DNA of 14,240 nucleotides from Zoogloeaceae bacterium (GTDB lineage: Bacteria; Pseudomonadota; Gammaproteobacteria; Burkholderiales; Rhodocyclaceae), in the NCBI GenBank assembly GCA_015657735.1, contig SSSX01000859.1, positions 1 to 14,240 of the forward strand, written 5' to 3'. The notes under the pieces were generated by a model. It had not been told where the DNA came from, did no database searches, and saw only the letters and a list, made by a program, of their open reading frames with translations. Numbering within the stretch: position 1 is the stretch's first letter; each line of letters starts with the position of its first letter. This document shows, piece after piece, positions 6,818-14,240 of the stretch. The translations under genes were made by a program, and so were the position numbers.

Positions 6818-8037
6818 GCACTCCGATGCGTCCCTTCGACGAAGTGCGGGCGGCGCTGCTGGCGGCCGCAACGCCGGTCCGCGAGGTCGACACCGTGTCC
6901 ACGGCCGAAGCCCGCGGCCGGGTGCTGGCCGTCGACCAGGTTTCCGGCCTCGACGTGCCGCCCCTCGACAACTCGTCGATGGACGGGTACGCGGTGAATA
7001 GCGCCGACGTCACCGCCGCCGGCGCCCGCCTCACCGTCGCCCAGCGCATTCCGGCCGGCAGCGTCGGCCACCTGCTGGCGCGTGGCACCGCGGCGCGCAT
7101 CTTCACCGGAGCGCCGGTGCCGCACGGCGCCGACGCCATCGTGATGCAGGAGCTGTGCAGCCTCGACGGCGACGCGGTGCTGATCGACCACCTGCCGCGT
7201 CCCGGCGAATGGATCCGCCGTGCCGGCGAAGACATCGCCCGCGGCGCGACGCTGCTGGCCGCCGGCACGCGCCTGCAGCCGCAGATGCTGGGCCTCGCCG
7301 CGTCGGTGGGCTGCGCGAGCCTGCCGGTGTTCCGCCGCCTGCGGGTGGCGCTGTTCTCCACCGGCGACGAACTGGTGATGCCCGGCGAGCCGTTGCCCGC
7401 CGGCGCCATCTACAACTCCAACCGCTATGTGCTGCGCGGCCTGCTCGAAGCCCTCGGCTGCGAGGTGCACGATCTGGGCATCGTGCCCGACAGCCTCGAC
7501 GCGACCCGGGCGGCGCTGCGCGGGGCCGCGGCGGCGTGCGACCTGATCGTCACCAGCGGCGGCGTGTCGGTCGGCGAGGAAGACCACGTGCGGCCGGCGG
7601 TGCTGGCCGAGGGCCGGCTCGACCTGTGGCTGGTCGCCATGAAGCCCGGCAAGCCGGTGGCCTTCGGGCACGTCGACGATCCGGCCGGCGGCCCCGGCGC
7701 GGCCTTCATCGGCCTGCCCGGCAACCCGGTGTCGAGTTTCGTCACCTTCGCGCTGCTGGTGCGGCCCTTCGTGCTGCGCGCGATGGGGGTGGCCGACTGT
7801 CTGCCGCGGTCGATCCCGCTGGTGGCGGATTTCGACTGGAGTCGCCCCGACCGGCGCCGGGAATTCCTGCGCGCCCGCCTCGGCGCCGACGGACGGGTCG
7901 GACTTTTCCCCAACCAGGGGCCGGGCGTGCTCACCTCGACGGTGTGGGCCGACGGCCTGGTGGACAACCCGCCGGGGCAGGCCATCGCGGCCGGCGAGAC
8001 GGTCCGCTTCATTCCCTATTCCGAACTGCTTTCGTAA
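6814..8037 (+). CDS. moeA: MoeA, molybdopterin molybdenumtransferase
   Basis: A 407-residue enzyme that inserts molybdenum into adenylylated molybdopterin, the last step in making Mo-molybdopterin. Motifs in order: PPLDNSSMDGYAV (49-61), the GAPVPHGADAIVMQE stretch (99-113), FSTGDEL (181-187), SGGVSVGEEDHV (248-259), MKPGKPVAFG (276-285) and GLPGNPVSS (300-308). The C-terminal domain follows to residue 407. Length and motif set are those of an ordinary complete MoeA. It is joined to mobB by an ATGA overlap and followed by moaD after 7 bases. There is no fusion to a MobA, MogA or binding-protein domain. Confidence 0.97.
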   Translation: MSTPMRPFDEVRAALLAAATPVREVDTVSTAEARGRVLAVDQVSGLDVPPLDNSSMDGYAVNSADVTAAGARLTVAQRIPAGSVGHLLARGTAARIFTGAPVPHGADAIVMQELCSLDGDAVLIDHLPRPGEWIRRAGEDIARGATLLAAGTRLQPQMLGLAASVGCASLPVFRRLRVALFSTGDELVMPGEPLPAGAIYNSNRYVLRGLLEALGCEVHDLGIVPDSLDATRAALRGAAAACDLIVTSGGVSVGEEDHVRPAVLAEGRLDLWLVAMKPGKPVAFGHVDDPAGGPGAAFIGLPGNPVSSFVTFALLVRPFVLRAMGVADCLPRSIPLVADFDWSRPDRRREFLRARLGADGRVGLFPNQGPGVLTSTVWADGLVDNPPGQAIAAGETVRFIPYSELLS

Positions 8038-8044
8038 ATCCGCC

Positions 8045-8299
8045 ATGAGCATCAAGGTTCTGTACTTCGCCAGCCTGCGCGAAACCCTCGGTTATTCCCA
8101 CGAAACCCTGACGCTGCCGGCGAGCATCGCCACCCTCGGCGAACTGCGCGCCCATCTGGCGCGGCGTGGCGGGGTGTGGGAGGCGCTCGGCGAAGGCCGC
8201 AACGTGCGCGCGGCGATCAACCAGGAAATGGTGGGGCCGGAGGTCGCGGTGGCCGACCGCGACGAGATCGCCTTCTTTCCGCCGGTGACCGGGGGCTGA
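8045..8299 (+). CDS. moaD: MoaD, small subunit of molybdopterin synthase (sulfur carrier)
   Basis: An 84-residue ubiquitin-like protein. It begins MSIKVLYFASLRETLGYSHE, has AAINQEM (58-64) and ends PPVTGG. The C-terminal Gly-Gly is the site that is adenylylated by MoeB and thiocarboxylated before sulfur transfer to precursor Z (cPMP). Length is typical. It lies 7 bases after moeA and 1 base before moaE, so synthesis of the two subunits is coupled. No moeB-like gene is seen here. Confidence 0.96.
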   Translation: MSIKVLYFASLRETLGYSHETLTLPASIATLGELRAHLARRGGVWEALGEGRNVRAAINQEMVGPEVAVADRDEIAFFPPVTGG

Positions 8300-8300
8300 C

Positions 8301-8768
8301 ATGAACAGCGTGAGCGTTCAGGACGCCGATTTCGATGTGGGCCTCGAAACCGCGGCGCTGTCGGCCGGGCGGCCGGAAGTGGGGGCGGTGGCGACCTTCG
8401 TCGGCCTCGTGCGCGCCGACAAGCTGGCTGCCGGCGGAGGCGGCGCGGTGACGGCGATGACCCTCGAGCACTATCCGGGCATGACCGAGAAAGCCCTCGA
8501 AGCCATCGCCGCCGAGGCCTGCGCCCGCTGGCAACTGCTCGGCACACGGATCATCCACCGCTTCGGCCGCCTGGTGCCCGGAGACCGCATCGTTTTTGTC
8601 GGCGTTGCCGGCAGCCACCGCGGCGATGCCTTTGCGGCCTGCGAGTTCATCATGGATTACCTGAAGACCCGCGCGCCGTTCTGGAAGAAGGAAGACACGC
8701 CGGACGGCGGGCGCTGGGTCGATGCGCGCGAGGCCGACGACGCCGCCGCCGGCCGCTGGGAGTCCTAG
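8301..8768 (+). CDS. moaE: MoaE, large (catalytic) subunit of molybdopterin synthase
   Basis: A 155-residue protein that, with MoaD, adds two dithiolene sulfurs to cPMP to make molybdopterin. Visible features are GAVATFVGLVR (28-38), LEHYPGM (55-61), and the active-site stretch YLKTRAPFWKKE (120-131), where Lys122 and Lys129 correspond to the catalytic lysines of E. coli MoaE. The conserved end GGRWVDARE (136-144) is present. A glycine-rich insert KLAAGGGGAV (41-50) occupies the loop after the VR motif. It is the last gene of the Moco operon. A weak stem (GCTGGG / CCTAGC) spans the stop codon but lacks a T-run. The next gene is convergent, 25 bases away. Confidence 0.97.
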   Translation: MNSVSVQDADFDVGLETAALSAGRPEVGAVATFVGLVRADKLAAGGGGAVTAMTLEHYPGMTEKALEAIAAEACARWQLLGTRIIHRFGRLVPGDRIVFVGVAGSHRGDAFAACEFIMDYLKTRAPFWKKEDTPDGGRWVDAREADDAAAGRWES

Positions 8769-8793
8769 CCGCGGCCTGCCGGCGGGCGCCGTT

Positions 8794-10614
8794 TCAGAGC
8801 TTGCCGGCCAGTGCCGGCAGCCCGGTGGCCAGCCACGGCAGCCACGAGATGGCGAGCGCCCCGAGGAAGATCGCCAAGAGCGCCGGCAGCACCGACACCG
8901 CCACCTCGCGGATCGGCCGGGCGAACATCGCCGAGGCGAAGAAGATGTTCATGCCGGCCGGCGGGCACAGAAAGCCCATCTCCATCACCGCCAGGAAGAT
9001 CACCCCGAAGTGCACCGGGTCGATGCCGTAGCTCGTCGCCACCGGCAGCAGCAGGGGCACCAGCACCACGATCGCGGCGTAGATTTCCATCAGCGCGCCG
9101 GCGGCGAAGAGGAACAGGTTGAGCGCCAGCAGGAAGGCGAAGCGGTTCGGCAGCGCCTGCTGCACCCATTCCACCGCCGCGTCGGGGATGCCCGCATCGA
9201 CCAGATAGTTGGTCAGCGCCAGGGCCATGCCGAGGATCACCATCACGCCGCCGATCACCTGCGCACAGTCGGCCAGACAGCGGCGCAGCGTCGGCCAGTC
9301 CAGCTCGCGGTGGGCGACGGCCTGGGTCAGGATCGCGTAGGCGGCGGTGAGGGCGGCGCTCTCGGTCGGGGTCGCGAGGCCGCTGACGAGGGAGCCGATG
9401 GCGACCAGCGGGGCGAGGATTTCCCAGCGGGCGGTCCACGCCGCGGCCAGCGCGCTGCGCAGGTCGGCCCGCGGACGTCCGGCCGGGGCGCCGTCGTTGC
9501 GCAGATAGCCGCCGACAATCAGCAGGAACACCACCATCACCAGCGCCGGCACGATGCCGGCGAGGAACATCGTGTTGATCGGCACCCGGGCGATGATCGC
9601 GTACATGATCAGCGGCACCGACGGGGCCAGCAGCACGCCGAGGGCGCTGGCGCTGGTGACGAGGCTGATGCCGCGCCGCTCGGGCAGGCCGGCATCGGTG
9701 AGGAGCGGCAGCAGCAGGCCGCCGAGGGCCAGGATGGTCACGCCGCTGCCGCCGGTGAAGGCGGTGAAGAACGAGCACAGCATGGCCGCCGCGATGGCGG
9801 TGCCGGTCGCGCCGCCGCCGAAGCAGGCGGTGAACAGCGCGCCGAGCCGCCGGGCGGCGCCGCCGCGGGCGAACACCAGCCCGGCCAGCGTGAACAGCGG
9901 CAGCGCCGGCAGCGACGGATTGACGGTGATCTGGTAGTGCGACAGCGGCACCGATGCCAGCGGCTGGCCTTCCGACCAGAACAGGGCCAGGGCCAGCCCG
10001 CCGAGCACCGCGAAGATCGGCGCGCCGGCCAAGAGGGCCAGCAGCAGCGCGATGGCGAACGGCGCCAGCGGCAGTTCGGCGCCGTCGAAATGGCCGGCGA
10101 AGGCCACGCCGGCGGCGGTCGTCAGCAGGCCGGCGGCGATGCGCAGCGGCAGGCGCGACGCGCAGCGGCTGCCCAGCCGGGCGCCGAGGATCAGGAAGCC
10201 GGCCGGCATCAGCGCCTGCACGGTCCATACCGGCAGCCCGTAGGCCAGCTCGCGGCCGGCGTCCATTTCGCTGGCGACGAAGCGCCAGCTGGCCAGCGCC
10301 AGCATGCCGCACAGGATCGCCGCGCAGCCGCGCGCGAAGGCCGCCGACAGCGCGCGCAGCGTCGGGTTGCGGGCGGTGGCGAAGCCGTTGCCGAGGGCGG
10401 TCAGGTGGCCGCCGCGTTCGGCGAGCACCGCACCGGACATCGCCAGCGCCAGCCCGAGGTGCTGGACCAGCAGCGGGGCGTTGGCGATGCCTTTGCCGTG
10501 CAGCGGACGCAGCGCGATCTCGACCAGCGGGATCAGGGTCATCAGCACCAGCGCGGCGGAGGCGATGGCTTCGTCGAAGGGCGGGAGTCGGCGCATGGCG
10601 GGGGCGATTGGCAC
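8794..10614 (-). CDS. TRAP transporter fused permease (DctQM / TatQM type)
   Basis: A 606-residue inner-membrane protein. Residues about 14-155 form the small four-helix DctQ-like part, with little conservation apart from hydrophobic spans such as IASAALVLMTLIPLVEIALR. A linker leads to the large DctM part from about 184, with LLALLAGAPIFAVLGGLALA (191-210), the CFGGGATGTAIAAAMLC scoop-loop region (264-280) and FTGGSGVTILALGG (286-299). The length equals DctQ plus DctM, so this is a natural fusion. It would couple sodium entry to uptake of a ligand delivered by the binding protein. The start is GTG 10614 or ATG 10596; neither has a good ribosome-binding site. With the GTG start it begins 22 bases after the binding-protein gene. 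It is the last gene of the leftward operon and convergent with moaE. Confidence 0.92.
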   Translation of the reverse strand: MPIAPAMRRLPPFDEAIASAALVLMTLIPLVEIALRPLHGKGIANAPLLVQHLGLALAMSGAVLAERGGHLTALGNGFATARNPTLRALSAAFARGCAAILCGMLALASWRFVASEMDAGRELAYGLPVWTVQALMPAGFLILGARLGSRCASRLPLRIAAGLLTTAAGVAFAGHFDGAELPLAPFAIALLLALLAGAPIFAVLGGLALALFWSEGQPLASVPLSHYQITVNPSLPALPLFTLAGLVFARGGAARRLGALFTACFGGGATGTAIAAAMLCSFFTAFTGGSGVTILALGGLLLPLLTDAGLPERRGISLVTSASALGVLLAPSVPLIMYAIIARVPINTMFLAGIVPALVMVVFLLIVGGYLRNDGAPAGRPRADLRSALAAAWTARWEILAPLVAIGSLVSGLATPTESAALTAAYAILTQAVAHRELDWPTLRRCLADCAQVIGGVMVILGMALALTNYLVDAGIPDAAVEWVQQALPNRFAFLLALNLFLFAAGALMEIYAAIVVLVPLLLPVATSYGIDPVHFGVIFLAVMEMGFLCPPAGMNIFFASAMFARPIREVAVSVLPALLAIFLGALAISWLPWLATGLPALAGKL

Positions 10615-10636
10615 AGCGGGGCGGGCCGGCTGGCGC

Positions 10637-11698
10637 TCAGCGCTTGCCGGCGCGGTAGTCCTTCAGCAGCTTCATCACTTCGTCGAAGGTGTCGGCCGGC
10701 ACCATCCTGCCGCGGATGCGCGGGTACAGCCGGTCGGCTAGATCGTTCCATTCCTTCATCTGCTCGGCGGTCGGCTTGTGGATCTGCAGGCCGCGCTTCT
10801 TCATCGCCTCGACGGCTTCGTCGACCTCCAGCCGGGCCTGACTGCGCATCTGCAGTCCGGCCCGCGCGCCGGCGCTGCGCAGGGCGTCGCGGGCGGTGGG
10901 GTTCATCTCGTCCCAGGCTTTTTTGGTGACGACCAGCGCGCCGACGATGGGCGCCCAGTTGATGTCGAGCATGTGCGGCGCGGTGGCGTAGACCTGGCTG
11001 GCCAGCGCGAAGTAGGGCGTGGCGGGAACGGCGGTGATCATGCCGGTCTGGATCGACGGCAGGATGTCGCTGGTTTCGAGCGGGACCGGCGTGTAGCCGA
11101 GACTCTTCATGATGTCCTGCTGCTCCGATTCGCCGGCCCAGGCGAAGAACTTCATGCGCCGGTAGTCGTCGGGCCGCACCGCCGCTTCGGTCGAAAAGAA
11201 GCGCACCCAGCCGGCGTCGCCCCAGGCGAGGACGACGAAGCCCTTGTCGAGAAACTTCTTTTCCATCGCCGGACGCAGCTTTTCGCGCACGTGGTCGACT
11301 TCGTCCCAGCTCCTGAACAGCAGCGGCATGTTCTGCAGCGCGGCGATCGACGGTTCGATTTCGCGCAGGCCGACCACCGACAGCAGCGCGCCCTGCAGCT
11401 GGCCGATGCGCATGCGGCGCGCCATGTCGGTTTCGCCGCCCTGGCTGCCGTCGGGATAGATGATGTATTTGGCGCCGTCGCCCTGCGCGCTGCGCCAGGC
11501 TTCGCCGACTTCCATCAACTGGCGGTGGTACAGCGAATTCTTCGGCGCGAGGGTGCCGATGCGCAGGCTGGCACCCGCCGCGTGGGCCGGCGCCGCCGCG
11601 AGGAAGCCGAGGATCAGGCCGAGCAGCAGACCGAGGAGGGCAAGCGGTGAAATGCGGAAACCGGTATCGGGGGCGCGCTGCGGGTGGGAGGCGGACAT
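10637..11698 (-). CDS. dctP: TRAP transporter periplasmic substrate-binding protein (DctP/TatP type)
   Basis: A 353-residue exported solute-binding protein. A long N-terminus carries a signal peptide (hydrophobic core PLALLGLLLGLILGFLAAAP, 18-37) with likely cleavage after AHA at 38-40. The mature part starts GASLRIGTLAPKNSLYH, typical of DctP. Other family stretches are YPDGSQGGETDMARRMRIGQ (81-100) and ILPSIQTGMITAVPATPYFA (212-231). At the place where most DctP proteins have G-x-K-x-R, with the carboxylate-binding Arg, this one reads RRMKFFAWAG (180-189), so the usual Arg seems absent and a non-carboxylate or lipid-like ligand is possible. That needs an alignment. ATG 11698 follows AAGGAAAG, which overlaps the stop codon of the TatT gene. 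Downstream is the fused permease. Confidence 0.93.
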   Translation of the reverse strand: MSASHPQRAPDTGFRISPLALLGLLLGLILGFLAAAPAHAAGASLRIGTLAPKNSLYHRQLMEVGEAWRSAQGDGAKYIIYPDGSQGGETDMARRMRIGQLQGALLSVVGLREIEPSIAALQNMPLLFRSWDEVDHVREKLRPAMEKKFLDKGFVVLAWGDAGWVRFFSTEAAVRPDDYRRMKFFAWAGESEQQDIMKSLGYTPVPLETSDILPSIQTGMITAVPATPYFALASQVYATAPHMLDINWAPIVGALVVTKKAWDEMNPTARDALRSAGARAGLQMRSQARLEVDEAVEAMKKRGLQIHKPTAEQMKEWNDLADRLYPRIRGRMVPADTFDEVMKLLKDYRAGKR

Positions 11699-11709
11699 GG
11701 GGCTTTCCT

Positions 11710-12603
11710 TCAGAACAGGTCGTCGGCGGTGTCGAGCAGCCAGCGCGCACGGCGGCGCATCACTTCGTTGGCGAGGGCGGACGGACTGCCGGGGGCGTCG
11801 CGGACGGCCAGCGCCTGCTCCAGCAACGCGATGAAGGCGGCCTTGTCGCCGGCCGGCTGGGCGATGCCCTCGGCCTTGGCGACGAAGGCGCCGGCGCTGC
11901 GGCCGCCGCTGCGGCGCAGCGCTTCGTCGAAATAACCGGCGGCCCGATCGCGGCTGCCGCCGGGGCGGGCGACTTCGAAGCTGCCCATCAGGCTGGCCAG
12001 GTCGCCGTTGCCGAAGGCGGGGTCGGTGTCCCAGGCGAGGCGGGCCAGGCGGATCGCCAGCGGCAGGTCGGCGACGGTGTCGGGGTCGTCCTTCGACAGC
12101 GAAATCTGCCCGCCCCAGGCCGCGGCGGCCCAGTAGGCGAGGGCGACTTCGCCGGGCTGCAGGCCGGGCGGCGCCGACGGATCGGCGAGCGCGCGGCGGA
12201 AACCCGGGCGGGCGGCGTCGAGCGCGGCGAGCGCGTGGTCGCGGCCGCGACGGTACAGGCGCGCGGCGCGCTGGCGCAGGCGGTGGGCGGCCTGCGCGTC
12301 GGTGGCCTCGAGGCGGTCGGCCTCGAAGGCGACAAACGCGTAGGCGTAGCGGGTGAAGCCGGCCGCCACCGCGGTGGCCAGCCCGGCATGGGCCGGCTGG
12401 GGCTGCAGCACCGATTCGGAGAACTTGAGGTAGAAGGCGCTGGCCTCCCGCGCCAGTTCGAGGTCGTCCTCGGCGGACTGGCCCTGGCTGGCGAGTTCGT
12501 CGGCAACGCTGCGCATCACCATCTGCTGCGGCGAACAGGCGGCGAGGGCGACGGCGGCAACGAGGGGCAGGGCGATGCGGCAGGCTGCGAGGGTGGGCGC
12601 CAT
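11710..12603 (-). CDS. TatT-like TRAP-associated lipoprotein
   Basis: A 297-residue predicted outer- or inner-membrane-anchored lipoprotein. The signal peptide ends in a lipobox LAAC with acylated Cys23 (ALPLVAAVALAACS). The rest is helical and Ala/Leu-rich, with repeats such as AFYLKFSESVLQ, the YAYAFVAFEADRLE stretch, and GEVALAYWAAAAWGGQISLS near the middle, then WDTDPAFGNG. This pattern fits the TRAP transporter TatT component family (TPR-like), known from Treponema pallidum TatT-TatP-TatQM. Gene order here is the same: TatT, binding protein, fused permease. TatT proteins are thought to form a trimer that works with the binding protein on hydrophobic ligands; that role here is inferred. 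ATG 12603 is used; no strong ribosome-binding site precedes it. It is the first gene of the operon. Confidence 0.85.
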   Translation of the reverse strand: MAPTLAACRIALPLVAAVALAACSPQQMVMRSVADELASQGQSAEDDLELAREASAFYLKFSESVLQPQPAHAGLATAVAAGFTRYAYAFVAFEADRLEATDAQAAHRLRQRAARLYRRGRDHALAALDAARPGFRRALADPSAPPGLQPGEVALAYWAAAAWGGQISLSKDDPDTVADLPLAIRLARLAWDTDPAFGNGDLASLMGSFEVARPGGSRDRAAGYFDEALRRSGGRSAGAFVAKAEGIAQPAGDKAAFIALLEQALAVRDAPGSPSALANEVMRRRARWLLDTADDLF

Positions 12604-12717
12604 GGAGGGGCGGAAGCGGAAAGGCGTCGAAAGACCGGATGCGCACGATAGCGCCCGAATGTTGCATCGCAGTTAAGGCGATGCTGGCGGGGTAGCGGCG
12701 GGGAAGGTGCGCTGGGG
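12604..12717. other. Upstream region of the TRAP operon
   Basis: This should hold the promoter for the leftward TRAP operon. I see no convincing sigma-70 pair; TATCGT on the minus strand near 12651-12646 is the best -10-like hexamer but lacks a -35. No intact gene is seen. Confidence 0.3.
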
Positions 12718-12955
12718 CAGCTCCGCCAGTCCTTGAGCATCACGGGGCTGACCGGCCTTGCCAGCAGCAATCCGAGCAGCCTCGGCCATGCCGATCTGGT
12801 CAGCGCCAGCGCGGTGTTCGATGTGGTCGACCCTGTTGGTCCGCTCAACAAGGGCTACGGCGTGGTGCTGCGGGCAGGCTCGCCCGGCGGTGCCATCACT
12901 CGGTGTCGATGCAGGTGCAGTATCTGACGACGGTCGGCGGCAGGCGTCGGCCTGA
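12718..12955 (+). pseudogene. Possible frame-broken gene remnant
   Basis: The frame around 12718-12900 reads QLRQSLSITGLTGLASSNPS, then SLGHADLVSASAVFDVVDPV, then GPLNKGYGVVLRAGSPG. This looks like real extracellular-type protein: balanced composition and beta-strand-like alternation, rather than the Arg/Pro/Ala-rich text of shadow frames here. It stops soon after in that frame, but a shift of one base near 12899 continues as SVSMQVQYLTTVGG (12900-12941). No good start codon or ribosome-binding site is seen. A Rho-independent terminator pointing the same way follows at 12976-13009. I do not recognise the family. It may be a decayed surface or secreted protein, or chance. Confidence 0.35.
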
Positions 12956-12975
12956 TCGGAACGCAGGTGAATCGA

Positions 12976-13009
12976 AGCGGTGCGGCCTGTGTGGGCCGCG
13001 TTGCTTTTT
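12976..13009 (+). terminator. Rho-independent terminator, + strand
   Basis: AGCGGTGCGGCC (12976-12987) pairs with GGCCGCGTTGCT (12994-13005) around TGTGTG. Six GC-only pairs lie next to the loop, three G-T wobbles follow, then AGC/GCT. The stem runs into TTTTT (13005-13009). The minus strand has no T-run after the stem, so it serves + strand transcription. No intact + strand gene lies upstream; the only candidate is the remnant before it. Its end touches the stop codon of the YitT gene. Confidence 0.7.
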
Positions 13010-13629
13010 CAGAAGCCGTGGTAGCGGTCGGGGCGGTGGTTGACGCCGATGACGAGGTTGAGCGCCGCGGCGCCGAGCACCGATAGCGCAACCTTCTCGG
13101 GGCTGACGGCCAGCAGCCCGAGGGCCAGGATCACGCAGTCGAAGGCCATCTGCACCGTGCCGGCGCGCCAGCCGCGGGTTTTTTGCAGATAGATGGCCAG
13201 TACGCCGATGCCGCCGAGGCTGGCGCCGTGGCGGATCAGGATCAGGATGCCGATGCCGGCCAGCAAGCCGGCCATGACCGCCGCGAAAACCGGGTCGAGC
13301 CGCTCGAAGCGGACGAGCTGTGGGAGCAGTTCGGCGTAGAGCGACAGCAGGCCGATGGCGCAGAAGGTCTTGACGGTGAAGCGCAGCCCCAGCGCCCGCA
13401 GGCCGAAGACGTAGAACGGCAGGTTGAGGACGAACAGCACCGCGCCGAAACGCCAGCCGCTCAGGTAGTAAAGGATGAAGGACAGCCCGGTGGTGCCGCC
13501 GGTCAACAGCCGGGCTTCGCGCAGGAGGACGACGGCGAGGGCGGTGAACAGGCAACCGATCAGCAGCGCCTGGATGTCTTCCATCAAGCTGTGCGGGGAG
13601 GCGCGGGGGGGCAGGTCGTTGGCTGGCAT
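13009..13629 (-). CDS. YitT-family membrane protein
   Basis: A 206-residue inner-membrane protein with about five hydrophobic spans, for example IQALLIGCLFTALAVVLLRE (19-38) and AVLFVLNLPFYVFGLRALGL (63-82). The family's repeated glycine motif is visible twice: LLTGGTTGLSFILYYLSG (41-58) and ASLGGIGVLAIYLQKTRG (136-153). The C-terminus ends in NHRPDRYHGF with no DUF2179 domain, so this is the short form of the family. Transport function is suspected for YitT proteins but the substrate is not established. ATG 13629 is chosen because the open frame further upstream is Arg/Pro-rich shadow; ATG 13584 (MEDIQ) is a possible alternative. Neither has a clear ribosome-binding site. The upstream gene on the same strand ends 116 bases away. 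Confidence 0.87.
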   Translation of the reverse strand: MPANDLPPRASPHSLMEDIQALLIGCLFTALAVVLLREARLLTGGTTGLSFILYYLSGWRFGAVLFVLNLPFYVFGLRALGLRFTVKTFCAIGLLSLYAELLPQLVRFERLDPVFAAVMAGLLAGIGILILIRHGASLGGIGVLAIYLQKTRGWRAGTVQMAFDCVILALGLLAVSPEKVALSVLGAAALNLVIGVNHRPDRYHGF

Positions 13630-13745
13630 GGCGGTAGCGGAGACGAGCGCCGCGGCATGATAGCCGGCGGATGCGGCGGGCGCGAGGCTCCTGCAGGTAC
13701 GCGCCGGCCGCCGGGCGGGGTGCTGCCGGTCGGGGCGCGCGGCGG

Positions 13746-14240
13746 CTAGTCGAGCAGGTCGGAGTATTCCTTGCGGGCGTAGCCGTCGAGACCGGCCCAG
13801 GGCATGACGGCGGGCATCGCTTCGCGGGTGGCGGTGAGGGTGGCGCGCCGGTTGCCGCCGCTGTTGGCCGATTCGATGCGGCGCGGGAAGCGCGCGTTTT
13901 CGTCCCACAGCACGTGCACGCGGGTGCCTCCGCTGCCGCCTTCGTACCAGCGGGCGCCGGCGGGGGCGCTGCGGGCGACGGGCTTCATGTGCTTGATCTG
14001 CTCGGGGTCGAGGAGTTGGGCGGCGGTGCTCCAGCGTCCGTCGAAACCGATGTTGGCGTAGTCCACCGCGGCGACGTCGACAACCAGTTTTTCGTGGCCG
14101 TCGACGATGCGCACGCGCAGCGTGCCGTCGTCGCTGCGCTGGACCCAGCGGGCGGCGGCCGAAACATCCATGTGCTTGTGATTCTTGCCACCGGTCTGGT
14201 GCTCACTGTCGTCGTGGGCGCCGGGCGGGAGGATGCGCGC
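13746..14240 (-). CDS. C-terminal part of an unrecognised protein (N-terminus beyond window)
   Basis: The frame is open from the right edge to TAG at 13746, giving 164 residues. An internal ATG at 14171 would give 141 residues, but it has no ribosome-binding site and the open frame continues upstream, so a longer protein is more likely. The visible part opens with a polar, His-rich stretch HDDSEHQTGGKNHKH, then a beta-strand-like region TLRVRIVDGHEKLVVDVAAV, and RVHVLWDENARFPRRIESAN further on. It ends YARKEYSDLLD. Composition and codon use match neighbouring genes, so it is a real coding region. I do not recognise a family. The His-rich segment could be a metal-binding linker, but that is speculation. 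Confidence 0.7.
   Translation of the reverse strand, partial: ARILPPGAHDDSEHQTGGKNHKHMDVSAAARWVQRSDDGTLRVRIVDGHEKLVVDVAAVDYANIGFDGRWSTAAQLLDPEQIKHMKPVARSAPAGARWYEGGSGGTRVHVLWDENARFPRRIESANSGGNRRATLTATREAMPAVMPWAGLDGYARKEYSDLLD

Noticed and set aside
8755..8769. Stem GCTGGG-AGT-CCTAGC at the end of moaE as a terminator
   Set aside because: Only six pairs, including one G-T wobble, and no T-run follows; it spans the stop codon.
8722..10929. Very long + strand open frame (about 735 codons) opposite the TRAP permease
   Set aside because: Low-complexity Gln/Arg/Gly/His-rich translation, the antisense of a membrane protein gene rich in Leu/Ala codons.
11647..12651. + strand open frame (about 334 codons) opposite the TatT-like gene
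   Set aside because: Repetitive Gly/Glu/Arg/Val text with no domain. The opposite strand has a lipobox, correct operon spacing and a family match.
13630..13908. N-terminal extension of the YitT gene on the minus strand
   Set aside because: The extra residues are Arg/Pro/His/Ala-rich shadow text overlapping the neighbouring gene. YitT proteins begin near the first membrane segment.

Overview
The window is high-GC DNA with dense, mostly overlapping operons. It lacks rRNA, tRNA, insertion sequences and CRISPR arrays. Protein content and the 'TACAAT-cgcgcc' style of promoter suggest a betaproteobacterium, perhaps of the Rhodocyclales/Azoarcus-Thauera type. That placement is inferred from content, not proven.

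Region 1 (1-4976) is a divergent catabolic-looking locus. Reading leftwards from an AT-rich control region are an MBL-fold protein with a degenerate metal site, an FAD-dependent aromatic-type monooxygenase, a 74-aa DUF2783 protein, and a branched-chain-amino-acid-type ABC substrate-binding protein cut by the window start. Reading rightwards is an IclR-family regulator. The simplest reading is uptake of a small (probably aromatic) acid by the ABC system, hydroxylation by the flavoprotein, and control by the IclR protein. The substrate is not known.

Region 2 (4977-8768, + strand) is a tight molybdenum-cofactor operon. It opens with an uncharacterised protein that looks like a circularly permuted ATP-grasp enzyme, followed by mobB, moeA, moaD and moaE. 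The first three genes are joined by ATGA stop/start overlaps. moaA, moaC and mobA are not in the window, so the pathway is completed elsewhere.

Region 3 (8794-12603, - strand, convergent with moaE) is a TRAP transporter operon of the TatT type. Its gene order is TatT-like lipoprotein, DctP/TatP-like periplasmic binding protein, then a fused DctQM permease.

Region 4 (12604-14240) holds about 400 bases without an intact gene. These include a possible frame-broken + strand gene remnant that runs into a good Rho-independent terminator. After it come, on the - strand, a YitT-family membrane protein and the C-terminal part of an unrecognised protein that runs off the window.

The most interesting items are the permuted ATP-grasp protein heading the Moco operon, the MBL/monooxygenase/DUF2783 module with its altered metal motif, the TatT-type TRAP system, and the gene remnant with an apparently orphan terminator.
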